DNA from: Ustilago trichophora
Lineage: Eukaryota > Basidiomycota > Ustilaginomycetes > Ustilaginales > Ustilaginaceae
Reading direction: 5' to 3'
NCBI GenBank assembly: GCA_900323505.1
Contig: OOIN01000007.1
Span: forward strand, 930,001-994,000
DNA: 64,000 bases
Both the position numbers and the translations under genes were made by a program. Below, one piece after another: positions 9,834 to 19,538 of this stretch. Within the stretch, counting starts at the first letter, position 1. Each line of letters opens with the position of its first letter. Under the pieces are notes generated by a model. The model was given only the letters and a program-made list of their open reading frames with translations, did no database searches and was not told the DNA's origin.

Positions 9834-11867
9834 ATGTCTGTCGCCGACTCTTCCAGCTCACGACCCAAGGAACTTCGACCGGTGATCCTCGTCACTGGTG
9901 CGAATGCCGGTGTTGGATTTGGTATCTGCCAAAGGTTGATTGTTCAGCTCTCGTCTCCCACGCCGAGCGATACCCTTCCTTTTCACCCGGACCGCAATCC
10001 TGACCCTTCAAATCAGCCTGCACCGACACCGTTCGCGGCACCGGACGGATGCACCATCGTTCTCGCGTGTCGCAACCCTATCAAGGCTCACAAGGCTAGG
10101 CAGCAGCTCAAGCAGCTCCTCAAATGGATCGAGAATCTTCCCGAACACGAAGATACCCCCGCAGGACCACCCGAGAGCTGGGCATTTGCCTTTGACACTA
10201 ATACGAAGGACGACAAGCTCACAGACCCGGAGACGGAGGACGACATTCGCGACACGCCTCATGAAGATGCCGACCCAGCGCTCGTGTTCAACGCCCAAGA
10301 AAACAACGTGAGACGCAGAAGAAAGCTGCGCAAGGCGCTTGCAAACGACGACGAGGCCAGCACCTATTCGGGCTCGGACGACGAGAACGCAGATGCTGCC
10401 ACAGGAGCTGGCCTGGTTTCTCAGTCTATCACCTCACCTGACTCTCCTGACCTCGACTCCAACCTGGAGCAGCGAAACAAGCGAGCGAATGCACGCTACC
10501 GCCGTCGCTTCTGCCAGGGCACTCGCATCGAGTTTGTCCCACTCGACCTCGGAAGCATGGGTAGCGCGCTCGAATGCGCACGCATGGTGCGCGAGAGGTA
10601 CACGCATGTCACTCATGTGGTGCTCAACGCTGGCTCTTCAGCGTGGACGGGCATGAACTGGTTCCATGCCGTCTGGATGATTCTCACTCAGTTCCGATAC
10701 GCCGTCACATGGCCTGCGTACAAGATGCAGCGTGCCGGAGACAAGAGCGACGACAACTATGGCTGGGTTTGGCAATGCAACGTTGGTGCTCACTGGATCC
10801 TGGTACGTGCATTGCTGCCCTCACTACGAGCGACGCCCTACTCGGTTCCTTCGCGCATCGTTTGGACCAGCTCGGTCGAAGCCTTCTCCAAGTACTACGA
10901 TGTCAATGACTACGAGTGCATCGATGTGTCCAGATCGCCGCTGCCATACGAATCGGTCAAATACCAGTGCGAGCTGGCTGCATTTGGACTCGATGATGCG
11001 CTTCAGACTCGACGGATGCGAACCCAGCCGGGAACGCCGATGGAAGAGCGTCCCTCGCTCCTTGGCATGTCATCCGTCGACTCTCAGAGCGGTGCAAGCA
11101 TGCGCCGCTCCGCCTCATCCGCAAGCGGCACAGCACCGCACGGATTCCTCGGCCTGCCACCGGCATCGCGTGCACTTCCTGGCCAACCAGAACCGCGCAG
11201 CTTCCTGGCTCATCCCGGTGTAGTGGCATCGACAATGATGTCGCAGTTTGTCGCATCGTGGGTCACCGTCTTTGTCGTGGCAAGCTTTTACATTGCACGC
11301 TGGGTAGGATCACCACATCATCCCATCGACCCATTCAAGGGCGCTGTTTCGGTTAGTCACGCATGCTTGGCTCCGCAGCCGGACCCAAAGAAGCGATATG
11401 GCAGCCGAGCTGATTTCTGGGGACGCGAATATGTGGGCATTGAGAACATTGACTATTACCGCTCGCAATTGGGAGGTGCCGGTCCGGGAGTGGGTGCTCG
11501 ACTGGCGCTGGCAAACATCGACCCAAATACGGTTCAAGGTGATCCTTCGGATGCCGGTCGCGTTCTCGGCATGGCGCGCGAGTACGTCGGACATTGCGAG
11601 AGGATGGCACGCCAGGTTTGGCGAAGTGCGCGTAAGGGAGACTTGCCTCCCTGGAGCTCGTTGGCTGGCGACGAATTTGTGGTCCAGGAGCACGCTGTGC
11701 AGTCATCGACCGAGGAGGATGATGTGCAGCGGATGCTTGACACCGAGGATGCGCGTCCACCTGCAACTTCGAAGGATGACGCCCCGGCGATCACGGTCAA
11801 GACAACCACCGTTCCCAGCAGTGGCGGGTCTTCGAACGACGACGTAGAGTGGGAGAAGGTACAATAA
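9834..11867 (+). CDS. ERG27: 3-keto sterol reductase, enlarged Erg27 family
   Basis: This is an intron-free gene of 677 residues, roughly twice the length of yeast Erg27 (about 350). The first in-frame ATG is at 9834; the open frame upstream starts only with GTG. It is a short-chain dehydrogenase with the nucleotide-binding motif TGANAGVGFG (21-30), NAG in strand 4, and a YxxxK catalytic pair at Tyr372/Lys376. Erg27-specific blocks follow in order: TGMNWFHAVWMILTQF, VTWPAYKMQ, WQCNVGAHWILVRALLP and AHPGVVASTMM, then a membrane-like segment (WVTVFVVASFYIARWVGSP). Erg27 reduces 3-ketosterols during C-4 demethylation in ergosterol synthesis at the ER. The extra length comes from an acidic Asp/Glu-rich insertion between about residues 125 and 215, a Ser-rich insertion after the catalytic motif, and a C-terminal extension. 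Confidence 0.88.
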   Translation: MSVADSSSSRPKELRPVILVTGANAGVGFGICQRLIVQLSSPTPSDTLPFHPDRNPDPSNQPAPTPFAAPDGCTIVLACRNPIKAHKARQQLKQLLKWIENLPEHEDTPAGPPESWAFAFDTNTKDDKLTDPETEDDIRDTPHEDADPALVFNAQENNVRRRRKLRKALANDDEASTYSGSDDENADAATGAGLVSQSITSPDSPDLDSNLEQRNKRANARYRRRFCQGTRIEFVPLDLGSMGSALECARMVRERYTHVTHVVLNAGSSAWTGMNWFHAVWMILTQFRYAVTWPAYKMQRAGDKSDDNYGWVWQCNVGAHWILVRALLPSLRATPYSVPSRIVWTSSVEAFSKYYDVNDYECIDVSRSPLPYESVKYQCELAAFGLDDALQTRRMRTQPGTPMEERPSLLGMSSVDSQSGASMRRSASSASGTAPHGFLGLPPASRALPGQPEPRSFLAHPGVVASTMMSQFVASWVTVFVVASFYIARWVGSPHHPIDPFKGAVSVSHACLAPQPDPKKRYGSRADFWGREYVGIENIDYYRSQLGGAGPGVGARLALANIDPNTVQGDPSDAGRVLGMAREYVGHCERMARQVWRSARKGDLPPWSSLAGDEFVVQEHAVQSSTEEDDVQRMLDTEDARPPATSKDDAPAITVKTTTVPSSGGSSNDDVEWEKVQ

Positions 11868-14733
11868 GTAGAGGAGCGGGCTCTTCAGTCATGACTTGTC
11901 ACAGTTGTCTGATGTCATGTCCACACACACACCTGGTCTACCTGTTAAACAGCACTGCGCATCGTCACGCGGCAACAGTTTCGTCTGCGAAAGACCCACT
12001 GGAATGCGAGCCAACGTGAGTTGAGCTGTAGAAAGGGTGGCGATCCATGTCAGAAGAGTGCTGGATTGAAGAAGGCGACCTGTGCTGTTCAGTGCACGAC
12101 TCGTCAGTGTTATGTAAGCATCGTCGGATCGCATGTGTCCAAGGCGCTCCTGCTCGCGCCTAAAAGGCAGTCAAAGTGGAAAGAATGCCCAAAAAAAAAA
12201 AAAAAAAAGCAAAAAAATGGCACGAGAATTGAGGTATAAAAATCAACCGACCAATCAAAACCCTTCAGAACACACCAGACTTTCGTACATCTCTTCAGAA
12301 CAACCAGACTGCAGCGACATGACTGCAAGCAATGAGTTCCAGACGGTGTAGGAGAGAAAGTTGCATCCATTCTTCAACTGCTGCAACAAAGAACGTTGAT
12401 CGTATGGTTCGAATGTCGAGAAAGAATTCGCCGAAATCCGCTCTTGCTGAGAGAAGAAACTTTAACCGGACAGAGCCCGTGGGGCGTCACAAATTCATGG
12501 ACCGCGCGAAGACCCTTTTGGCGCAAAGCAAGATCTACCGGGATTCAGTGCAGCGAAACCTTGGAGTTTCTTTCCGGAAGATCTAGGATGCACTACCGAG
12601 CTTCTGCTGTTCTTCCGGAGACACGGAAGATGTCGCATGCTGTACATCATCAGAAGGAGAGGCCTCATGCTGTCAGTGTGATGCGAAAACTTCAAATGAA
12701 CGCGCTCGGGAAGGCTCATACCGCACAACCTGGTAGTTAAATAGGCAATCGCATGATGGAGTTTGAGGACTGGCTTCAGTACCAAGGCAGACATTTTCAG
12801 TTTCGCAAGGGCGACGGAGTCCGGAGTCAAGTCGAAATACAGTGCGCCCTGAGCTGAACTGAACCATAATTCTGGCATCAGTTAGATATCTGTGCCCCAG
12901 GCCTTCCACCGGAAAGTGCAAATATCTACAGTGCACGGTACGTTGATCCTAAATTCGCAACGCGTCCTTGCAGACCGAAAAGTATCCGACCAGCGCGACG
13001 CCGCCTCCCACCTATCAAACATCTTCTTGCATAGTGGCGAGAGACCGGCGGCGTTCGACAGGCAAAGCAAAGCGCCGTCTTGCCACGAATGTACTCAGAC
13101 GCATGCCGAGTATGGCGAGGGCGTGCGACAGTTGGCTTGAGCTGAGCAAACAATATCGACCCATTGTCGAGTGAAGTGAAGTTTGTTGCTCCACGGACCG
13201 TATCCATTCCACATGATATCCGGCCTCCGGTGCTTCGACTCGACTAGGACAAAGGGAGTGAGGGGTTGCGAGCACACAGTGACAGTGACGCTGCTGCACA
13301 GTAACTACAAGATCCTCTCACGGAAAAAGGAGCAACAGAGTCCGTCCCCCACTCAACTGTCCATCTCACTGAAGGCATGCATGGGCGGAATGGCCGCCGA
13401 CAAACATTGGCAGTCGGCATCGAAGACCCACCGCCACTTTCTTTGCCACGGCATATCTTTGCAACCGGGTACATTGCCTATCTGTTCATGCAATGCCGTC
13501 GTACATTTGCGGACCCCACAAGCTTTCGACATCGCGCCCCATGAGCGTGAGAAGGTTGGCAGTAGTGGGCATCGACCGCACAACAACCGGCCTCGGCATG
13601 CACACGACAGCATAGCGTACGCGCGTCTCGCAGTGTCGAGGCTCGAGCCCACACGGCTACATGCTCCGACGGGTGGTATGGACTGTCGATGAAAATGGTG
13701 ACAGGGTCTGCGTGTGGGGCGGGGCGGCGGCATCCAGGAGGATGTTGTTGAACTTGTCCATTCCCGTCGGCTGTGCTTCCGACGACATTCGTTTAAGTCA
13801 ACCTCTTTCCCTCCAGCGTCGCCAAGCTGATAAATTTGGAAAGTTGGCGACCGACCGACCGACCGCTATCGGCTTGTGCAGTGCTCTGTTTTGCTCTGTG
13901 AATAACAAGCAAAGCAAACGGTGCGTCGGCCAATTGATCGTCTCTGCTCGAGGCTGACTTAGCTTGCCTCGTGTGAACACCGTTAGCGCTGAAACTGGCC
14001 TCTCGCTTCATGCACGGCGATGGAAAATGAAAAAAAAAGAAAGTTCATCCAAGACTGCTGTCAGCTCAAGGGCAGTATTGAGACGGCAGAGCATGTCAAC
14101 TGAGTTGATGCTGAAAATGAAGAAAGGTTTGTGCTGCCAAGCCGACCTTCGCTTCCCCAGCGCTTCGCATTGAATCTTGGCCTGTCTTGAGTCCAATTTT
14201 TAGGCTGCCTGTCGAAGCTGCGATCCGAACTTCGGCTACTTGAGCAGTGTCTCTGGAAACGACAAAAAAAGAAAAAGAAAATAAAAAGGAAGAAAAACAA
14301 ACACAAAATCGGCTTCGGTCGGCTGCTGCTCTTCAAAAGCCACACCAGAGCTTACAAGCACTGCAGGGCTCTGCCCCAGATCCAAAGCCAGGCCAAGCCA
14401 AAGCAACTTGTAGCAGCCTCTCCAGGGTTCTGTGTGATGGCAAGCAGCCTTCCCCTCTTCTCATGCGTCGATGACACGCCGCTCCTGCCATCACAGTTCT
14501 AGACCTCATCATTTGCCTGCTGCTCTTCACCCCTAGTCTCTGGCCTTTCGCCTTTCGCCTTTCGCCTTTCGCCTTTCGCCTCTCTTCCCGCTCTTGTCGT
14601 GACCTTGACTTTCCGCCTTTTCTCTCTCTCTCTCTCTATAACCTCTTCTCTCGCTTCCCTCTGAGCACGCTTTCGAGGATATTACATCTCAGGCAGCCCG
14701 CCCAAAATTAGTTCGATATTTTTCGGAGTCTTA
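11868..14733. other. Gene-poor spacer with A17 tract and ATG-depleted leader beginning near its end
   Basis: No open frame in this 2.9-kb stretch shows conserved protein sequence, codon bias like its neighbours, or plausible splicing. It holds an A17 tract at 12192-12208 and a (GACC)4-like run near 13846-13862. It also holds a single ACAAAGGGA at 13249-13257, the (CCTTTCG)5 minisatellite at 14544-14578 and a TC microsatellite at 14621-14637. It probably contains the distal promoter of the bZIP gene and possibly unannotated non-coding RNA. Confidence 0.4.
14544..14578. repeat. Minisatellite, five perfect CCTTTCG units
   Basis: Five head-to-tail copies of a 7-bp pyrimidine-rich unit are readable directly. 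They lie about 900 bp before the bZIP start codon, just upstream of a TC microsatellite. Confidence 0.95.
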
Positions 14734-14736
14734 TGC

Positions 14737-15473
14737 AGAGGATCTCGCTGTGTTGCTGTTGCTGCTTTTCTGGCTGAGCTGCTCCGTATTTTCGCAGTCC
14801 GTGTCCCTGCCGTAGGCACCCTTCGCACGCTCAATCTTGAATCAGCCCTATACACGCTCATCACTTAACACCTGATCGCAGTCGCCGTCCTTTTTGAGCG
14901 CAGTGCAGCAGTATCGCAGCAGCCACCACATCGTTCTCCACCAAAGTGCTCTTTCGACTGCTGGTCCGCCTCTGATTCCGTTCCGGGGCTCTGCTGTCCA
15001 TACCACAGAGGTCCTTTATTCAAGACTCAGTTTGGGCTTCCACAGCGCCTGATCAGCTGCACTCGCCTCCAGATCTTGACGTTCACCAGCGGACCTTTGC
15101 TCCGTCGTCGCAGCTGTCATATCCCTTTCCTTCCCTTTCCTCTCTACCTGTCCCCACCATCTTGCATCTGTCCTTCTTCCCGCTCTACATCATCTCACTC
15201 GCCATCTCCATCCTCTCACAACCTCGATCCTCACCCACCGCGCTACCTCATTAATTCAGAATCGTCGCCAGCCGTCAACCTGTCGTCTTCGTCTTGGTAA
15301 CCTGTCAGACCACCCGTCCGTCTTCCATTGGTCCAGCGCCGAGCTTCCAAGCTCGAGGTCAAGTCATCACAAACCCCCGTCTCTTTCAGCCATCCGCCCT
15401 TCGATCTTGTACAACTCTTGTCTGCTATCACGTCAATCGAATTCGCGCCCGCTTCGTTCCTGGCGTGTTCGAT
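14737..15473 (+). promoter_or_regulatory. Long ATG-free pyrimidine-rich leader of the bZIP gene
   Basis: No ATG occurs in any of the three forward frames for the 737 nt before the bZIP start at 15474. The nearest upstream ATG, at 14734, opens a 14-codon frame that closes at once. The strand is rich in C and T, as is common around fungal transcription starts. This suggests a long 5' untranslated region under selection against upstream starts; the true transcription start is not visible. Confidence 0.6.
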
Positions 15474-18113
15474 ATGCAACACCAAACCGCCACTATGGCA
15501 GCGCCACTACCTTTCGGTCGTCGTCCCTCGGGCTCATACGCGCCAGACTTCCCTGGGGGCGCCGATCCGCGTCTCAGCGCTGCTCATGCATACGCTCCAC
15601 CTCACCATCAAGGCCATCCTTTCCAGCAGCACGCTTCCGATGCCGCTTCCAACTACCAGTATACATCTAGTCGAACGCCCTTCGATCCGCAGATCCCCTT
15701 TGATGCCACCAATGCATCCAATGTCCAGTCATGGTTCTACAACACTTCACAGGAGTCTCAATCACAGAGTATTCCAGAAGCTGGTCTGCCTTACCATCTC
15801 GACCCATACGCTCAGCATCCTTCTGCTGCAGCGATGCCCAACAACCTTGCAGCCGCGCCAGTTCCATCCATGGCAAACAATGCTCCAGGTCATGTCGCTA
15901 TCTCAGGACCTCCAACAGCCGACTTTGCATCCAAAGCGACACCTTTCCACACCACACCTGCCGCTGCTCCCTTTGCTGTCGGCCCGTCCGGTCGTGCATT
16001 TCCACCTTCTGCTTCTGGGACATCGCATGCTCTTGCGACTGCCGTGCCGCCCTCTCTGGGTGACCGACGCACTAGCGATGAGAGTGCACATCTGAACACA
16101 GCAGCCCTCTCCATGTCCGAAGCAGGGTCCTCTGTCGCCCACGTACCAACGCAAGGCAACGCTCACTCTGCACCAGAGTCGATCGGCTTCAACGGTTCCC
16201 TCTCGCCCACTTCGTCGGCGCGTATGTCCGGCAGCCCCGAAGCCATCAACGCTTCGCACATGTTCTCAGCGTGCACCACCGCGCCAGTACCTCCACCCGG
16301 TGGCATGGTCATGGGCGCGCCAGTCTCCACCTCGGTTATGGATTCGATCGACTCGTGGCTCGCTCCGGCTCCGGCTCCCGTCGCACCATTGAGTGCAATG
16401 CCCTCGGCCACCACATCTGCTACTCATGCCGCAACCATGGGTGGCGCAACAAAAGCTTCCCCTAGTTCCGCGCGCAACATCTCGCCGCCAGAGGTATCTC
16501 CATCGAACAACATGCCATCTTCCTCTCGGGCCTCGGCCAATCCCGCCTTCCATCCCGGTTCTACTATCGACAGCGCCTCTGCGCTTGCCGGCGCGCCATT
16601 CAAGACGAGTGTAGAGAGGCGCGAACGCAACAAGGCTTCTCAGCGCGAGTCTCGCAAGCGTAAGCAGGATCGAATGGAGACGCTGGAGAGCGAGAACGCG
16701 GCGCTCAGAAAGGCGCTCGCCGACATGAAGAAGTTCAGTCATGCTCTCTCCAACGGTGCTGGCATTCGTGGTGAGGATGGCGCCGAAGTTGCGCCTATCC
16801 AGCTCACCAAGTTCACGGGTGCTTTCCACCTCGACCTCATCGAGTCGCACCTGGACGACGAATCTGCCGAGGCTGAATGGAAGGGCATGGTTGGCCATCG
16901 TTTCCCTGCCCATACCTCGTCAGCCAAAGACTGGGATGGCTCCATCCCTGCGGTCGCATCGTCCACCTCAGACTCGGACGACGACAACAGCCGCGAAGAT
17001 GCGCAGCCCGGTTCATCGCGTCAGGGCTCAGGTTCGATCAAAGACGAAGCAGATCTCACGACACTGGATCAGGGCAAGGATCCCTCGGGCTCGTCGCAGT
17101 CAGCTTCTCAGCAGGTCAAGAAGGCCGTGTGGGAGATCTCGCTCAACCAGAAGCGTCAGAAGGCGGCACAGAGCTTCCCTTCCATGGTTGCGGTTCCCGA
17201 GTTGGTGCTGTACAAGGTATGCCGACTCTACTTCAGCACGTTGCTCCCCTTCACTACCAAGCTCAAGTCGGGCATCATCAACCTTCGCGCAGCCCGCGAG
17301 ATGCCTGGCTTTGGTGGGGGCTACGAAGATTTGCCACGCTTTCCCGGAGACCCTTCCTTTGGTGCAACGGAGCTGTATCTGCCCAAGAATTTGATGCCCA
17401 CAGAGATGCAGATGCGCATCGGCTTCCATCCCGTCGAGATTGCTGTGATGCCTTACCCAGCGCTCCGTGACAGGATCCTCACCATCCTCAGCGCTTTTCA
17501 CGCAATCGAGGAGCTGGCGCAAGAAGAAGAGGACGCTGCGAGGTTCAGCGAAGACGGCGGCGCCAACAGCTCTCATTCGGGTGACCAAGAAACGCAGGAA
17601 GCACAGCAAGCACAGCAAGCACAGCAAGCACAGCAAGCACAGCAAGCACAGCAAGCACAGCAAGCACAGCAAGCACAGCAAGCACAGCAAGCACAGCAAG
17701 CACAGCAAGCACAGCAAGCTTCCCGAAAAGAGAATACCGGCACCGAATTCAACGATGAGGACATTCGCAAACGTACCGCGTTAGTGGCTGACATGTCGGC
17801 TTGGAAGCCAAAAGACTTCTCTGGTGCGGTCGTGATCCCGGACAAGAGTCGTGCGTACTCTTACGGCTTCCTCGACAAGCCTCGAGGTTCTCATCACCTG
17901 CGCAAGCCTGCGCAGCGCTGGCTGGACGACTTTTTCTACGAGGTGGTGCAGACACTGCGCGTGTGGTCGCCTGCGGGTGATGTGTTCGACGGCGAGTGCT
18001 TCGAATTCAAGGAGAGCTTCTTCCGCAAGTATCCTTACATGGTTGATGGCGAGATTCTGCGGGCCACGAATCGATGGAGGAGGGCACGAGGCGAGGATCC
18101 CATCCGTCTCTGA
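15474..18113 (+). CDS. bZIP transcription factor with C-terminal DUF3425-type domain
   Basis: This is an intron-free gene of 879 residues. The first ATG (15474) gives MQHQTATMAAPLPF; the open frame before it has no ATG. Residues about 1-375 are Ser/Ala/Pro/Gln-rich and disordered-looking, as in activation regions. A basic region plus a short leucine zipper sits at about 379-420 (RRERNKASQRESRKRKQDR, then METLESENAALRKAL). The C-terminal half (about 560-879) carries blocks such as PELVLYKVCRLYFSTLLPF and KPAQRWLDDFFYEVVQTLRVW, resembling the DUF3425 domain of fungal AP-1-like bZIP proteins. It is interrupted by an Ala-Gln-Gln tandem repeat. It should be a nuclear sequence-specific regulator; its targets are unknown. 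The 1.4-kb downstream spacer shows no gene. Confidence 0.85.
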   Translation: MQHQTATMAAPLPFGRRPSGSYAPDFPGGADPRLSAAHAYAPPHHQGHPFQQHASDAASNYQYTSSRTPFDPQIPFDATNASNVQSWFYNTSQESQSQSIPEAGLPYHLDPYAQHPSAAAMPNNLAAAPVPSMANNAPGHVAISGPPTADFASKATPFHTTPAAAPFAVGPSGRAFPPSASGTSHALATAVPPSLGDRRTSDESAHLNTAALSMSEAGSSVAHVPTQGNAHSAPESIGFNGSLSPTSSARMSGSPEAINASHMFSACTTAPVPPPGGMVMGAPVSTSVMDSIDSWLAPAPAPVAPLSAMPSATTSATHAATMGGATKASPSSARNISPPEVSPSNNMPSSSRASANPAFHPGSTIDSASALAGAPFKTSVERRERNKASQRESRKRKQDRMETLESENAALRKALADMKKFSHALSNGAGIRGEDGAEVAPIQLTKFTGAFHLDLIESHLDDESAEAEWKGMVGHRFPAHTSSAKDWDGSIPAVASSTSDSDDDNSREDAQPGSSRQGSGSIKDEADLTTLDQGKDPSGSSQSASQQVKKAVWEISLNQKRQKAAQSFPSMVAVPELVLYKVCRLYFSTLLPFTTKLKSGIINLRAAREMPGFGGGYEDLPRFPGDPSFGATELYLPKNLMPTEMQMRIGFHPVEIAVMPYPALRDRILTILSAFHAIEELAQEEEDAARFSEDGGANSSHSGDQETQEAQQAQQAQQAQQAQQAQQAQQAQQAQQAQQAQQAQQAQQASRKENTGTEFNDEDIRKRTALVADMSAWKPKDFSGAVVIPDKSRAYSYGFLDKPRGSHHLRKPAQRWLDDFFYEVVQTLRVWSPAGDVFDGECFEFKESFFRKYPYMVDGEILRATNRWRRARGEDPIRL
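17601..17717 (+). repeat. Thirteen perfect 9-bp units (GCACAGCAA) coding for Ala-Gln-Gln
   Basis: The array is uninterrupted and identical at the nucleotide level in all 13 copies. It lies in frame within the bZIP gene, about residues 710-748. Perfect copies imply recent expansion or homogenisation and probable length polymorphism between strains. Confidence 0.97.
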
Positions 18114-19538
18114 TTTTGGCCGCCTCGATCGCTCATCGCCTTGATCTCGGCTCTTGGCTCCTATCACTCGGTCCATTGGCGTTCAACGCTCGGAGCAGGA
18201 TCACCATTCTCATTGTTCCTGTTGGACCGAGACTTTCGTTTCATCGCTCCCCCCTGGCTCGTGTTCCTTACCATTGTTTTCGCATTTTGCATTCATCTTG
18301 TCTCTTTGTTTTTCTAGTTGAGCCTAGCACTGGTCACTTCAGATTCGTCTACGATCGGATGTTCGAGCCGCTGTATCGCTCAGCGACTCAATGTGTCCTC
18401 GTGTCTAGTTCTCCTTTGTCTTGGCCTGTTTCGCACACTCTTCCCGTTTCTAGGTTCGCACCAGTTGACCGCTTGTACTCTTCGATTTCGATAATCAATG
18501 GCGTCTGTCCCTCTGTTGCGTGTCTGCGCTTAGCTCGTGATCGTGACCGATAGCAGTGATGAACGCTCAAATGACGACTCTGACTCTGAATCAATATGGC
18601 AGCGAAGATGGTGGCGGTCAAATTTTGCCGCCCAGTCCGATGAGAACCTTTTGGAATCGACTCCTCTTCCGCCTGCTTGATGGAAGCGCCACATCCGCAG
18701 CAGGCTGGCGTATTTACAAAACGACAACCTTGAGCGAATCGACAGGATTGGCGAGCGCAACGCAACTACAAGCGTGTGCTTGGAGCACAGTAGACCTCGC
18801 TGTCCCGTTCCGCATGTAGTTGACATTGGCTAGCTGGTCGGAGGATTTCCGAGCTTGGGGCGCTGAGGTTCGGCAGTCGAAAAGGGACACCTCTATCCTT
18901 CTTTCGGATTTGAGGCGAATTCGCTGCTTCATGAAACCGCTTGCCAGTTGAGATCGACAGCCGAGTGACGCGTGTGTGCGTTGGAAGCGTTCAAAAGACC
19001 AACACCTGCACTTTGCCAGCCACATTTGGGCAAGTCGTCCAAATTTTAGAACGAATTTCAAGGTGGAATTTCACTCAGGGGTTCGAAATGTGTTTGTGTT
19101 GAAATCCAGTGTCGATCAACATACACACACATACACACGGCAAACAGTGCTCGAAAAGTGCTCCTTTTGGCTGCATATTCGACCTCTTGAAAACGAGAAA
19201 GCGCTGCACCGCCCCTGGCGCCTGGTCACATTCTTCCAAAGAGCACATGCGCCTGCTCGCTACATCGATACGCAAATTGCTCCACTCAGGCAGCTGCCCC
19301 GCCGCATCAAGCTCATGCCAGCAAACGTCGCCTAGCGTTGTTGCCTTTTACCTTCGCTCATCGCTCCGTCGCTCTTACTTGACTACCACCAACATCCACG
19401 TCAACGATCCATCGTTCGCAAGTCTTCCGCAGGCGGCACTTACGGACCGAGACTGACTTGAAGTCAAACGAGATAATATTACACACATCAAGACAAGTAC
19501 GATACACCGTTGTCTTCCCAGGCATACAGCAACACATC
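18114..19538. other. Spacer between the bZIP gene and UAP1
   Basis: This 1.4-kb stretch contains only short, unconvincing frames. It should hold the 3' untranslated region of the bZIP gene and the promoter of UAP1. An ACACAC-rich stretch lies near 19120-19140. Confidence 0.4.

Noticed and set aside
11868..14700. Several 80-170-codon frames in the ERG27-bZIP spacer
   Set aside because: Overlapping frames on both strands of similar length, rare starts, no conserved motif and no codon bias; consistent with chance in GC-rich DNA.
17100..17845. Minus-strand frames with long Cys-Leu-Leu or Cys-Ala-Cys runs
   Set aside because: These are other-frame readings of the (GCACAGCAA)13 repeat in the bZIP gene.
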